Source of the DNA: an uncultured Lachnospiraceae bacterium
GTDB lineage: Bacteria; Bacillota; Clostridia; Lachnospirales; Lachnospiraceae
Assembly: GCA_902761225.1 (NCBI GenBank)
Contig: CACWJQ010000025.1
Location: 1 to 39,571, forward strand
Direction of reading: 5' to 3'
DNA: 39,571 bases
In this document: piece by piece, positions 8,817 through 17,870 of the stretch
How positions within the stretch are numbered: position 1 is the first letter of the stretch
How the letters are laid out: the number at the start of each line of letters is the position of its first letter
Made by a program: the position numbers and the translations under genes
Notes under the pieces: generated by a model
The model's database searches: none
What the model was told of the DNA's origin: nothing
The model's input: the letters and a program-made list of their open reading frames with translations, nothing else

Positions 8817-9899
8817 ATGATACTGTATCTTATAAAAAATAATTTCAAACTTATGATTCGGAGCATGACGAATATCATTATGTATATCGTCGGTCCCGTT
8901 CTTCTGGTGGCACTTCTTTCCACAGTCTTCAATGATCTGATGGAGAAATATGAATCGGAGGAAAGCATCAGCGCAGGATATTCTGTCAGTGCCGGGGAGT
9001 CCGATGTAAGGTCTCTTATGCTCTCGGAAATGGTTAGGGCAGCTGCCGGAGAAAATAATATGGTCCTGACCGAATACCACACGGCAGATCCGGAGAAGGT
9101 TATGCTTGAAGAGGATCTGTCAGGATTTATCGTATTCGAAGAGGGTGGCAGGTACACCGTCTATGAAAACGGTGATCATAAATACGGAGCGAAGGCGCTT
9201 GAGTATCTGGTAAGCAGCACTGATCAGAGGATCACAGGTTATATACAGGGCAGTACGGATGTTGATATAGAGGTTGCACATCCTGCTTATATGGAAGCGA
9301 TAGATTCAACAGATTATTACGGGATAGTTGAGGTTGTGTATTTCGGATGGTGCGCTATCCTGTGCGGCACGGGGATCCTCAATGCAGAGAAGAAATACCG
9401 TATCGGGAAAAAGCTTAAGGTATCAGGATTATCCGAAACAAAACTCTATCTGGCCAAGTTCATTCCAATGCTCCTGGTGGTATCAATATCATCACTTATC
9501 ACAGCATCTGCTACCATCGTGTTGTTCGGGGTACACTGGGGCAGTCCCATTCTTTCTGCGCTGATCGTGGTGCTTTCCGCTGCGGCGGCAACTGCTTTCG
9601 GCCTTATGTTCTACAGCATCACACAGAATTCCGTGGTGACGATCATCGGTGTATTTGCAGTGGTGTGGCTTGCGGGATTTTTCGGAGGAAGCTTTGAGAC
9701 ATATATGTTCTCATCACATTCTGCGTTTTTAAAGAACATTTCGCCTATATATCACATTAACAGATCCCTCACAGAGCTGTCGTGCATGGGGAGCAGTGAT
9801 TATATGGGAAGTGCTGTCTTATACTGCGTGATGATCATTTTTGTAAGCTCCTTTATAGCCATAGGTGCAGGAGATATCAGAAGGAGGATCGGCAAATGA
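8817..9899 (+). CDS. ABC-2 type permease, first subunit
   Basis: The 360-residue membrane protein has one N-terminal helix (about 18-40), an outer domain of about 130 residues and five helices in the C-terminal half (about 165-355). This is the usual ABC2_membrane_3 layout. The ATG abuts the stop codon of the ATPase gene, and the 3' end overlaps the second permease gene by 4 bp (ATGA). The two permeases probably form the heterodimeric channel of one exporter. The outer domains of the two subunits differ in sequence, as expected for paired rather than duplicated subunits. Confidence 0.9.
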   Translation: MILYLIKNNFKLMIRSMTNIIMYIVGPVLLVALLSTVFNDLMEKYESEESISAGYSVSAGESDVRSLMLSEMVRAAAGENNMVLTEYHTADPEKVMLEEDLSGFIVFEEGGRYTVYENGDHKYGAKALEYLVSSTDQRITGYIQGSTDVDIEVAHPAYMEAIDSTDYYGIVEVVYFGWCAILCGTGILNAEKKYRIGKKLKVSGLSETKLYLAKFIPMLLVVSISSLITASATIVLFGVHWGSPILSALIVVLSAAAATAFGLMFYSITQNSVVTIIGVFAVVWLAGFFGGSFETYMFSSHSAFLKNISPIYHINRSLTELSCMGSSDYMGSAVLYCVMIIFVSSFIAIGAGDIRRRIGK

Positions 9900-11146
9900 G
9901 GATAATGATAAAGACGAGCATGAAGCTGCTCCTTCGCACTAAGGCATTCTGGTTTTTCCTGATACTGACTCCTATCCTGTCAACGCTTGTATTAAGGTCT
10001 GAATTTGACAGCTCTGCTGCGTATATTCATAAGGATAACGGCGAGATCATCGAGCTTACCGGATCTGATGACAAGGTGGCATACAACGGGGGAAACGGAG
10101 AGTATCTGGTGAAGGTATATGATGCATCGGGGAGCGAAGCATCGGAGGAAATACTGAAGAATCTGGCGGGATCCGGCATGTATATGATATGCAGGGCGGA
10201 TCTTTCGGGGCAGGGAGAGGTATTTACGGATGCATTTGTGGAAAGACATATGGAGCGGGATGGCTTTGAAGACAGAATGGGAGCTGCGTTATACATCTAT
10301 CCCGGGTTTGACAGTGTGACATCCGCAGATGAAATGTCCGCATATTTCCGGATATATGCCCTGTCAGATGATGCAAGGACAGAGCTTCTTGAATCAGATG
10401 CGGAGTTTTTGCTGGGCGGATATGTGGGTAGCGGAATGGATTTCCTGAATGCAGTAAATGCTGCCGGCAACAATAAGAATGTGATCTCCATCTCGGCGGA
10501 TTCATTCAGTGAACTTACGGTAAAGCAGGTTAACCAGAAAACACAGATAGGATATGCCTTTGCCTTTATGACACTGGGATTTGTATTCTGCGGTATCTTC
10601 GTGGCACACACCTCCATTAAGGAGCAGAAGAACGGAGTGTATATAAGGATCAGTTTATCCGGGACAGGTCCATTACGATATTTTGCATCCAAGTTTGTTA
10701 CCGCTGTTATAATATCCATGATGTCCACCGGCGTGATGGGAATATGCAGTCTTTTTATGAGCAGTGATGATCTTGGAATGAGCAGGCTGCGGTTCCTTGC
10801 CATGATATTCCTTTTGGGGCTTATATTCTGCCTTGTGAGCATGCTCCTCGGAATACTTATGGGTGATGTGATGAGCGCCAATGTGGCGGCGTTCATGGTA
10901 TGGTGTATGTCTGCTTTGTTCAGCGGACTGTATTTTCCGATTAAGGATGTGTCGGATCTCATCAGGCTGATATCTTCTCTCATGCCCCAGAAGTGGTTTA
11001 TGGACGCTGCCGAAATGATGATCCGGGGCACCGATTCGGCTCTTGGTATGTTACTATGTATTACAGGAGCATACACGATGGTTGTGATAAGTGCAGGCGG
11101 TCTTGGATTAAAGCTTCGCAGAAAAAGTGAATGGGGAAATTCTTAA
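9896..11146 (+). CDS. ABC-2 type permease, second subunit
   Basis: The 416-residue membrane protein has a first helix at about 12-33, an outer domain of about 180 residues and five or six C-terminal helices from about residue 215. It has the same overall plan as its neighbour but a longer outer domain. It overlaps the upstream permease by 4 bp and the downstream kinase gene by 16 bp, so expression of exporter and sensor is tightly coupled. In such systems the kinase often senses the transported or membrane-active compound. That link is inferred from gene order. Confidence 0.9.
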   Translation: MRIMIKTSMKLLLRTKAFWFFLILTPILSTLVLRSEFDSSAAYIHKDNGEIIELTGSDDKVAYNGGNGEYLVKVYDASGSEASEEILKNLAGSGMYMICRADLSGQGEVFTDAFVERHMERDGFEDRMGAALYIYPGFDSVTSADEMSAYFRIYALSDDARTELLESDAEFLLGGYVGSGMDFLNAVNAAGNNKNVISISADSFSELTVKQVNQKTQIGYAFAFMTLGFVFCGIFVAHTSIKEQKNGVYIRISLSGTGPLRYFASKFVTAVIISMMSTGVMGICSLFMSSDDLGMSRLRFLAMIFLLGLIFCLVSMLLGILMGDVMSANVAAFMVWCMSALFSGLYFPIKDVSDLIRLISSLMPQKWFMDAAEMMIRGTDSALGMLLCITGAYTMVVISAGGLGLKLRRKSEWGNS

Positions 11147-12267
11147 AGGATAATTATTACATACTTGTCCGGATGGTCCTCATGCTCATTTACAGCATGT
11201 ACGGATTATCGGAGAATATGATTCAGGCAGGAGTGCCATTAAGGCTGCTCCTGCTTGTGGCGTTATATATTTCCGTAATGACTGTCAAGGAGCTGGCAGA
11301 GGGGTGGAAAAAAGCGGCTTTGCTTGCTGCAGCTGTCATCGATAATATCCTTCTGGTAGTATCCGGAGGTGCCGGATTCATCCTGCTCGCATGCTTTCTT
11401 GGATTTGAGATACTTTCATATCTGAAGGCGGCGATCCCGGTTTATTTTCTTATATATCTTGTGATGTTTGCAGATACTCCTCTCGGAAATCTCACGGAAT
11501 TCATGGTCATCACAATGCTGATCGTTTTTTATGTTCAGCATGAATATGTGGTAGCAGGATATGAGAAGCAGATGTATGAGGATACCGTTCTCCAGCAGGG
11601 GATGAAGCGGGAATATGAAAACAGGGAATATGAGGTCCGGGCAGAGCTTGAGAAGAAGACCCTTCAGGCTGAAAACAGAGTGCTTACGGAAAGAGCCGAT
11701 CTGTCACAGACGCTTCATGACAAACTGGGACACAGCATCAACGGTTCCATATATCAGCTGGAAGCGGCCAAGATACTGATCGACAAGGATCCGAAGAAGG
11801 CCGGGAGCATGCTGCAGTCTGTTATCGACCAGCTCAGGGGCGGAATGGATGAGATACGTGCCATACTCAGAAAACAGAGGCCTGAGAAGAAAAAGATGGC
11901 TATGCTCCAGCTTTATGAGCTCTGTGCGGATTGCAATAACAAGGGCGTCGAGGCGGAGCTAAACACGGAAGGGAATCTTTCCGCGATCACGGATGCTCTC
12001 TGGGAGGTTATCCTTGATAATACCTTCGAGGCAGTTACCAATTCAATGAAGTATGCCAGATGCAAGAGGATAGACATAAATATTCTGGTGATGAATGAAA
12101 TGGTGAGATGCAGGATTTCTGACGACGGTGTCGGGTGCAATGACATAAAGGACGGAATGGGGATCTCGGGCATGAGGCAGAGAGTACGGAACTGCGGAGG
12201 AACCATAAGCTTTGAGTCAGAAGCAGGATTTACCATAAACATGCTTCTTCCTCTGCGTAATTGTTAA
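11131..12267 (+). CDS. NarL-family sensor histidine kinase (LnrJ-like)
   Basis: The 378-residue kinase starts with four or five closely spaced membrane helices (about 10-150) and no sizeable outer domain, as in intramembrane-sensing kinases. A coiled-coil segment (about 150-190) follows. The HisKA_3 dimerisation domain has His196 in LHDKLGHSIN, and the HATPase domain has DNTFEAVTNSMKYA and a DDGVGC glycine box. It overlaps the permease gene by 16 bp. Its partner regulator follows after a short gap. Intramembrane sensing fits recognition of a membrane-active or lipophilic compound exported by the adjacent transporter. Confidence 0.92.
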   Translation: MGKFLKDNYYILVRMVLMLIYSMYGLSENMIQAGVPLRLLLLVALYISVMTVKELAEGWKKAALLAAAVIDNILLVVSGGAGFILLACFLGFEILSYLKAAIPVYFLIYLVMFADTPLGNLTEFMVITMLIVFYVQHEYVVAGYEKQMYEDTVLQQGMKREYENREYEVRAELEKKTLQAENRVLTERADLSQTLHDKLGHSINGSIYQLEAAKILIDKDPKKAGSMLQSVIDQLRGGMDEIRAILRKQRPEKKKMAMLQLYELCADCNNKGVEAELNTEGNLSAITDALWEVILDNTFEAVTNSMKYARCKRIDINILVMNEMVRCRISDDGVGCNDIKDGMGISGMRQRVRNCGGTISFESEAGFTINMLLPLRNC

Positions 12268-12318
12268 TAAGCCATTTAATCCATACTCTGTAATACCGGT
12301 TTTTGAAAGGATGTTGTG

Positions 12319-12966
12319 ATGGACAGGATTAGGGTGATGATCGCAGATGACAGCGATTTTGTACGAGACGGCATGAAGATCATACTGGATGTTGATGATG
12401 ATTTTGAGGTTCTCGGTACCGCGGCAAACGGACGGGAGCTGATAGAGCTTGCTGAGAAGAACCGTCCCGATGTGATACTTATGGATATCCAGATGCCTGA
12501 GATGGACGGCATCGAGGCAACGAAGTATGTGGCAGAGCATGACCTTGGAAAGGTTCTGATACTTACCACATTTGATGATGACGAGCTTGTGCAGAAGGCT
12601 CTGGGAAACGGAGCGAAGGGATATCTCATCAAGAATCACACCCCGGAGCATCTGAAGCAGATGATCAAGTCTGTATATGGCGGCACCGGTGTCATGGAAG
12701 AAAGTATCCTTCAGTCCCTGGCGGGAAGATCGGAGGAGCGCTCTCCCGAAAGCAGCGCGGGGACCGGCTTTAACCCCGAGGGTTATTCCGAAAGAGAACT
12801 GGATATAGTCCGCGCGGTGGCAGATGGGCTGTCAAACAGAGAGATCGCAGCCAGACTGTACATATCAGAAGGAACGGTCAAAAACTATATCACCAATATT
12901 CTGTCCAAGGAGGGTCTGTCTCACAGAACGGCTCTCGCGGTTTATTATCTCACAGGAAAAAAATGA
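12319..12966 (+). CDS. LuxR/NarL-type response regulator (LnrK-like)
   Basis: From the ATG at 12319 the protein has 215 residues. The receiver domain carries the acidic pair in IADDSD, the phospho-acceptor Asp56 in ILMDIQMP and the conserved Lys in LIKNHT. The LuxR-type HTH (about 150-210) reads YSERELDIVRAVADG and SNREIAARL. GAAAGGA 7 bp upstream supports this ATG over the in-frame GTG at 12316. It lies 51 bp after the kinase gene with no terminator between, so it is probably the last gene of the exporter operon and its likely regulator. Confidence 0.92.
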   Translation: MDRIRVMIADDSDFVRDGMKIILDVDDDFEVLGTAANGRELIELAEKNRPDVILMDIQMPEMDGIEATKYVAEHDLGKVLILTTFDDDELVQKALGNGAKGYLIKNHTPEHLKQMIKSVYGGTGVMEESILQSLAGRSEERSPESSAGTGFNPEGYSERELDIVRAVADGLSNREIAARLYISEGTVKNYITNILSKEGLSHRTALAVYYLTGKK

Positions 12967-13062
12967 TCATGGTGAAGGCGTGGCAGGGGAGCTTCATTAA
13001 GTATGGAAGAGTACGGTTTTTAAGGGACAGGAATAAAAGCATGATCTGAGAGGAGGAGAGGA

Positions 13063-13827
13063 ATGGAATTCAGAAAGATATTTGATACGATCCCGGAGAG
13101 GTTCGATAAATTCAGACCCCGCTACAGTGCGGAACTTTTTGAATATCTGATAAAAACAGCAGAAATAGGTCCCGATAAAAAGGTGCTGGAGATAGGTCCG
13201 GGCACGGGACAGGCAACGGACCCGATACTCAATACGGGATGCGATTATAATGCCATCGAGCTTGGCGAGCATTTGTATGCCAAGATGAGGGAAAAGTATG
13301 ACAGCTATCCGAATTTTCACATAGTGAATGATGATTTTATCACCCATGATTTCGGAGATACGAAGTTTGATATGATCTATTCGGCAGCCACGATCCAGTG
13401 GATACCGGAGAGATATGCTTTTCCCAAGACACTGGAACTGTTAAAACCCGGCGGAACCCTTGCCATGATGTACCTGATAGGAGATTACAAGACTCCCAAT
13501 GAAGAACTCTTTGAGAAGATTCAGAAGGTCTACAGCGAGTATTATAAGCCGGAAAGACCGTATAACGAGATGAAGGAACCCTTCGATTACCGCCATGCAA
13601 CGGACTACGGATATGTTGATCTTGTAAGGAATGATTTTCACGGGGTCAGGGTTTTCAATGCGGATGAATATGTCTCATACTGCGGAACTCACAGCGATCA
13701 TCTGGTGATCCCCGAGCCCTATAAGACCAAATTCTTCGAAGGCCTGAGAAATACCGTTCTGGAGAATGGCAACAGGGTGGAGTACAGGGATACATACGTA
13801 CTGTACACTGCGAGAAAAAATTTTTAA
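13063..13827 (+). CDS. Class I SAM-dependent methyltransferase
   Basis: The 254-residue soluble protein has the SAM-binding motif I (VLEIGPGTGQAT, about 41-52), an acidic motif II (AIELG), NDDF as motif III and a post-motif helix around AATIQWIP. This is the Methyltransf_11/25 layout, related to small-molecule enzymes such as trans-aconitate methyltransferases. The substrate cannot be deduced. A strong ribosome site (GAGGAGGAGAGG) precedes the ATG. It lies 96 bp after the response regulator gene without a clear terminator, so it may be transcribed with the exporter operon. A second methyltransferase, fused to a MerR domain, follows. Confidence 0.88.
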   Translation: MEFRKIFDTIPERFDKFRPRYSAELFEYLIKTAEIGPDKKVLEIGPGTGQATDPILNTGCDYNAIELGEHLYAKMREKYDSYPNFHIVNDDFITHDFGDTKFDMIYSAATIQWIPERYAFPKTLELLKPGGTLAMMYLIGDYKTPNEELFEKIQKVYSEYYKPERPYNEMKEPFDYRHATDYGYVDLVRNDFHGVRVFNADEYVSYCGTHSDHLVIPEPYKTKFFEGLRNTVLENGNRVEYRDTYVLYTARKNF

Positions 13828-13836
13828 AAACACTTA

Positions 13837-13867
13837 TTGACTCTTCCCCTGGGGAACCCCTTAAGGT
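13837..13867 (+). promoter_or_regulatory. MerR-type promoter with 19-bp spacer and dyad
   Basis: TTGACT (13837-13842) and TAAGGT (13862-13867) are 19 bp apart. The longer-than-normal spacing is the hallmark of promoters that MerR proteins activate by twisting the DNA. The spacer holds an interrupted palindrome (TTCCCC-T-GGGGAA, 13844-13856) and further GC-rich symmetry. The gene downstream encodes a MerR protein, so autoregulation is likely. Confidence 0.75.
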
Positions 13868-13931
13868 GAGATCATCACAGATTGATCTGGGTTATCGCGA
13901 AGCAATGATTTCACTGTCAGGAGGTAAAGTT

Positions 13932-15116
13932 ATGGATAAGAAAATGACATCGGGCGAGATCGCCAAAATAGCGGGAGTGAGTCAGAAGGCAGTACGCCTT
14001 TATGACGAGAAGGGGCTGCTGAAGCCTTCAGGATATTCGGAAGGCAATTACAGATTATATGATGAATCTTCTCTTAAGATACTTGAGAAGATCGTGGCCC
14101 TTAAGCAGATCGGTTTTTCTCTTGAAGAGATAAGGGACAATCTTGTCGCCGGAGATGCATCGGATGTTGAAGAGGCGCTCAGGATACAGCTTAAGGAGAT
14201 GGAGGACCGCAGATATCAGATGGATAAGGTGATAGCTGCCATCTCCGGAACTCTCGAGAGAAAAGAGAAAAAGCTGGACTGGGATGATGTTGCTGAGATC
14301 GTTCAGACCATAAGCCTGGACCAAAGAGCGGATGAAAGACACTGGGACGCTCTTAAGCACACCGGATCCGAGCCCGACTGGTATGTGAGGATCTTTGATT
14401 CTCTCGGACTTAAAGGTAAAGAAAGGATACTCGACCTTGGATGCGGTTTCTCCAAGCTCTGGAGGAACAACTGGAGTGATATCCCCGAGGGCAGCAGTAT
14501 CCATGCATATGATGTACACGGGAGCTGGGCTGACAACTTTGCAGAGTATCTCGAAGAAAACAGGGCAGCTCTTCCGAAGGGAGTTAATATCGATCTGGAG
14601 TTTTCCGATCTTGAGGAAGCTGAGACCTGGGATAAGATAAGTGAAGATAAAGAGTATGATGTGATCATCGCCCATTATCTTTCTTATATGCTCAAGGATC
14701 CCGAGGCTCTTATCGGGAGAGCGGCCGGTGTACTGTCCGATAAAGGGTATTTTTCGTTCGGAACCGTTTCCCGTGGATCGTGGCAGAAGTTTTTCGGAAA
14801 GGCTCTGGAAGCGATTGGTTCAAAAACAGACGTTATTGATAAGAAGCTGGATCAGCTGGACAAAGAGAATCAGGTCTGCCTTGACATGCTGAACAGACAT
14901 TTCGGAAGGACCGAGTCCGTGGTCATATCCAACAAGTGGCATTATACCGAAGCGGAAGAGATCCTTACCAAGATGTCAGAGGTCGTGGATGATCAGAATG
15001 TGATGTCTCCCGCTAACAGAAAGAAGCTCCTGGAGTATTTCGGCGGACTGATCGGCAGGGACGGTGAGATTGTGATCGAAGTAGAGTCCCAGTTCTGGCA
15101 CTGCTTTAAACAGTAA
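13932..15116 (+). CDS. MerR transcription factor fused to a SAM methyltransferase
   Basis: The 394-residue protein begins with a MerR winged helix-turn-helix (about 5-75; TSGEIAKIAGVSQKAVRLYDE). A coiled-coil dimerisation helix (about 80-125) follows. The effector-binding domain is replaced by a class I methyltransferase (about 145-394, motif I ILDLGCGFSKLW). The frame is open further 5', but AGGAGGT at 13919-13925 fixes the start at the ATG 13932. MerR proteins open promoters with long spacers, and such a promoter lies just upstream. A regulator that binds the substrate of its own enzyme domain could induce its own synthesis; that is inference. A strong terminator follows. Confidence 0.88.
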   Translation: MDKKMTSGEIAKIAGVSQKAVRLYDEKGLLKPSGYSEGNYRLYDESSLKILEKIVALKQIGFSLEEIRDNLVAGDASDVEEALRIQLKEMEDRRYQMDKVIAAISGTLERKEKKLDWDDVAEIVQTISLDQRADERHWDALKHTGSEPDWYVRIFDSLGLKGKERILDLGCGFSKLWRNNWSDIPEGSSIHAYDVHGSWADNFAEYLEENRAALPKGVNIDLEFSDLEEAETWDKISEDKEYDVIIAHYLSYMLKDPEALIGRAAGVLSDKGYFSFGTVSRGSWQKFFGKALEAIGSKTDVIDKKLDQLDKENQVCLDMLNRHFGRTESVVISNKWHYTEAEEILTKMSEVVDDQNVMSPANRKKLLEYFGGLIGRDGEIVIEVESQFWHCFKQ

Positions 15117-15153
15117 TATAGTTAAGTGATCTAAGTAGATAACATCGCGACAT

Positions 15154-15187
15154 AGGTGAACATGGAGCCCCATGTTCACCTTTTTTT
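15154..15187 (+). terminator. Intrinsic terminator of the MerR-methyltransferase gene
   Basis: A perfect 12-bp stem (15154-15165 with 15170-15181) with a 4-nt loop is followed by seven T residues. It ends the transcript of the MerR-methyltransferase gene. Confidence 0.92.
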
Positions 15188-15230
15188 GCAAAAAGAGTGC
15201 AGAAATCATAAAAATATGCGTAAAATAGGG

Positions 15231-15255
15231 AAATGTAAACCGCCATGTTACATTT
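15231..15255 (+). promoter_or_regulatory. Inverted repeat upstream of the nucleotidase-sensor operon
   Basis: AAATGTAA (15231-15238) and TTACATTT (15248-15255) are perfect 8-bp arms separated by 9 bp, about 60 bp before the predicted -10. It lacks a T-tract and is more likely an operator than a terminator. The protein that binds it is unknown. Confidence 0.4.
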
Positions 15256-15276
15256 TGCACAGGAGAATTTCCAGGA

Positions 15277-15323
15277 TTCCGATGTCATATCATACGGAAA
15301 TATCGGGGGTAAAATGTTATAAT
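15277..15323 (+). promoter_or_regulatory. Extended -10 promoter with overlapping inverted repeat
   Basis: TGT-TATAAT (15315-15323) is an extended -10 with no recognisable -35. The arms TTCCG (15277-15281) and CGGAA (15295-15299) form an inverted repeat across the -35 region, a natural place for a regulator. Transcription would begin near 15330, 21 bp before the ATG of the nucleotidase gene. Confidence 0.55.
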
Positions 15324-15350
15324 GGATGCTGATCATGAGGAGAAGATCTG

Positions 15351-16868
15351 ATGAAACATCTGAAAAAGCTCACACTGCTTCATTCCAACGACATGCACGG
15401 GGACTTCCTCGCGGAGCAGATAGATGAGAATCTGGTAGGCGGTGTGTCGCTTCTTTCCGGATATATAAGCAAGGTAAGACAGGAAGAGAAGAATGTCATA
15501 TATGCGATAGCGGGGGACATGTTCTGCGGATCTGTAATAGATTCCGAGTTCCATGGGATCTCTACCATACAGATAATGAACATGCTCTCTCCGGATATCG
15601 TGACCATAGGAAACCATGAAGTGGACTATGGGGTGGCACATCTGCTGTTTTTGGAAAAATGTGCGGAATTTCCCATAATCAACGCCAATATGTATCTTAA
15701 GACCAATCATACAAGGCTCTTTGAGCCCTGTAAGGTGATAGAGATCGACGGGATGAAGATACTGTTTATAGGAATACTGACAGAGCTTACCCTAATGAAG
15801 TGCAAGATGGATAAGAAGGTAGGCACATTCGTGACATTGGAAGAAGCTGCAAGTGAAGTCGGAAGGATATGCAATGCATACAATTCAACGGATGTGGATA
15901 TGACAGTGCTTCTGACCCATATCGGTCTCGAGGAGGATAAGAAACTTGCCGCCCTGCTGGACCCGGCATGGGGAGTGGACCTTATCATAGGCGGGCATTC
16001 CCATGATTATCTGGAGGCTCCTGAGGTGGTAAACGGTATCCCCATTGTTCAGGTGGGAACCGGAACGGATCATATAGGACGCTTTGACCTTGTTATAGAT
16101 ACCGACAGAAATGAGATAGATTCTTATACATGGACTCCGATCCCCATAAATGACAGTACATGTCCAAGGGATGAGTCCATAGAAGAGATGATACGCACAT
16201 ATAAGGATATTACCGATGAAAAATATGGGCGTATCATAACCAAGTTCGTAAGAAAACTGACGGCTCCGTCACATATTGAGGAGACGGAGATAGGTGATCT
16301 TTTTGCGGATGCACTTAAGGATTCACTGGGAGTGGATATCTTCCTGCTGGCATCCGGTTCATTTCGCGTGAAGGAATTCGGTCCGATTGTTACAAAGGCG
16401 GATTTTGATGAGTGCTTTCCATTTGATGACAGTGCACATCTGATGTACTGGACCGGAGCACAGTTAAGACACGCGCTTCTCAATATGCTGAGAGACGAAG
16501 CCCTTGCAGGTGAGCATACGGAATTCTACCAGGTATCACGCGGAGTGGAATTTGAATATGACGAGAATACCCATACTCTTCTTAAACTGAACTTTGAGGG
16601 TGAACCGGTTGACGATGAGAGGATCTATACGATAGGGCTTCAGGATTTCCATTATAAGAATCTGAAGGATTCCTTCGATCTTGATCATGAGGAAGTGGAG
16701 AAGGATCATCCCCAGCGTGAGATAGCGACCTCCTGTGTTCAGGTGCTGGAAGAATATCTGCAGAAGGGCAGACACCAGGATGCAAGGGTGGAGGGAAGGA
16801 TGATCATCCATCTGACTGAAGAGAATCTCCGAAAAAAAGTAGAGAGGATGAAGGAAGGTAAATTCTAA
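15351..16868 (+). CDS. 5'-nucleotidase/UDP-sugar hydrolase-like metallophosphatase
   Basis: The 505-residue enzyme has the metallophosphoesterase blocks LLHSNDMHGDF (about 8-18), GDMFCG, GNHEVDYG and GGHSHD, which bind two metal ions. A C-terminal 5'-nucleotidase domain (about 290-470) follows. No signal peptide or membrane helix is present, unlike secreted UshA. It should therefore act in the cytoplasm, as Bacillus YunD is thought to. Likely substrates are nucleotides or nucleotide-sugars; which ones is unknown. The gap to the next ATG is only 15 bp and there is no terminator, so it is the first gene of the operon with the sugar-binding lipoprotein, kinase and regulator. Confidence 0.9.
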   Translation: MKHLKKLTLLHSNDMHGDFLAEQIDENLVGGVSLLSGYISKVRQEEKNVIYAIAGDMFCGSVIDSEFHGISTIQIMNMLSPDIVTIGNHEVDYGVAHLLFLEKCAEFPIINANMYLKTNHTRLFEPCKVIEIDGMKILFIGILTELTLMKCKMDKKVGTFVTLEEAASEVGRICNAYNSTDVDMTVLLTHIGLEEDKKLAALLDPAWGVDLIIGGHSHDYLEAPEVVNGIPIVQVGTGTDHIGRFDLVIDTDRNEIDSYTWTPIPINDSTCPRDESIEEMIRTYKDITDEKYGRIITKFVRKLTAPSHIEETEIGDLFADALKDSLGVDIFLLASGSFRVKEFGPIVTKADFDECFPFDDSAHLMYWTGAQLRHALLNMLRDEALAGEHTEFYQVSRGVEFEYDENTHTLLKLNFEGEPVDDERIYTIGLQDFHYKNLKDSFDLDHEEVEKDHPQREIATSCVQVLEEYLQKGRHQDARVEGRMIIHLTEENLRKKVERMKEGKF

Positions 16869-16883
16869 TTGAAAGGCACAGAT

Positions 16884-17861
16884 ATGCTTAAGAACAAGGT
16901 CATCAGGTATCTGACGGTCATACTGACTCTATTTGTGATCGCAGGATGCGGCAGTACTGAGGAAGAGCCTGCTGATACGGGACTGTTACTGGGTTTTAGT
17001 CAGATCGGATCTGAGAGTGCATGGAGGATCGGCAATACAAGGGATATAGAGAATTCTGCAGACAATTACGGGATCAGCCTCATGCTGGAAAATGCGAATC
17101 AGAGTCAGGAGAACCAGATTGCGGCAATAAGGCGGTTTATCGCCTACAAGGTGGATGTCATAGCATTCTCTCCAATTGTCGAGGATGGCTGGGATAATGT
17201 ACTTATGGAGGCCAAGGAAGCCGGGATTCCGGTTATCCTTGTTGACAGGGATATAGAGACTACCAGAGACGATCTTACCACCTGTCTGATAGGTGCCGAT
17301 TTCTATAATGAAGGAGTAATGGCTGCGGAGTACCTGATCCGCAAGGCTGATGAACTGGGGCTCGAACATGTCAATATCGTTGAGATCACCGGAACAGAGA
17401 ATTCCACTCCCATGAGACAGCGTCAGGCGGGATTTGCGGATACCATAGCAGAAGATGAACGTATGTGTATCCTGGAGAGGATCGACGGAGACTTCCTTAA
17501 AAGCCGCGGTGCTGAGTGCATGAGATATCTTCTCGAAACATACGGTGATGACATAGATGTCGTTTTCTCACATAATGATGAGATGACACTGGGTGCCCTT
17601 CCTGAGATTGAGAAGACTGACCTTGTACCCGGACAGGACATTATCATAATATCCATCGACGGAGGCCAGGAGGCCATCGATGCCCTCAAGGCCGGCAGGA
17701 TCAATTGTGTCGTGGAGTGCACTCCCAATCTGGGAAATGAACTGATGGAAACGGCTCTCAGTCTCAAAAACGGTGAAGAAGTTGAAGCAGTGATCCATCC
17801 TGTCGAAAGGATATTCAGTGATGAGCAGGATGTATCGGCCATAGGTCCCAGAGGATATTGA
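16884..17861 (+). CDS. Sugar-binding lipoprotein, YtfQ-like, probable sensor subunit
   Basis: From the ATG at 16884 (AAAGG ribosome site; a TTG 15 bp earlier is less likely) the protein has 325 residues. It has a signal peptide with lipobox IAGC and lipidated Cys22. The rest is a Peripla_BP_4 fold resembling E. coli YtfQ, the galactofuranose-binding protein: GFSQIGSESAWR near the N-terminus, then ENANQSQENQIAAIRRF, DRDIET and SHNDEMTLGA. It is encoded 9 bp before a LytS-type kinase and not with the transporter, which has its own binding protein. That matches XylFII-LytS of clostridia, where a membrane-bound binding protein delivers the sugar signal to the kinase. The ligand is probably a pentose or hexofuranose. 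Confidence 0.88.
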   Translation: MLKNKVIRYLTVILTLFVIAGCGSTEEEPADTGLLLGFSQIGSESAWRIGNTRDIENSADNYGISLMLENANQSQENQIAAIRRFIAYKVDVIAFSPIVEDGWDNVLMEAKEAGIPVILVDRDIETTRDDLTTCLIGADFYNEGVMAAEYLIRKADELGLEHVNIVEITGTENSTPMRQRQAGFADTIAEDERMCILERIDGDFLKSRGAECMRYLLETYGDDIDVVFSHNDEMTLGALPEIEKTDLVPGQDIIIISIDGGQEAIDALKAGRINCVVECTPNLGNELMETALSLKNGEEVEAVIHPVERIFSDEQDVSAIGPRGY

Positions 17862-17870
17862 GGATAAGGG

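Noticed and set aside
13866-13931. 5' extension of the MerR-methyltransferase gene
   Set aside because: The extension begins within the promoter and has no ribosome site, while AGGAGGT marks ATG 13932 and gives a normal MerR N-terminus.
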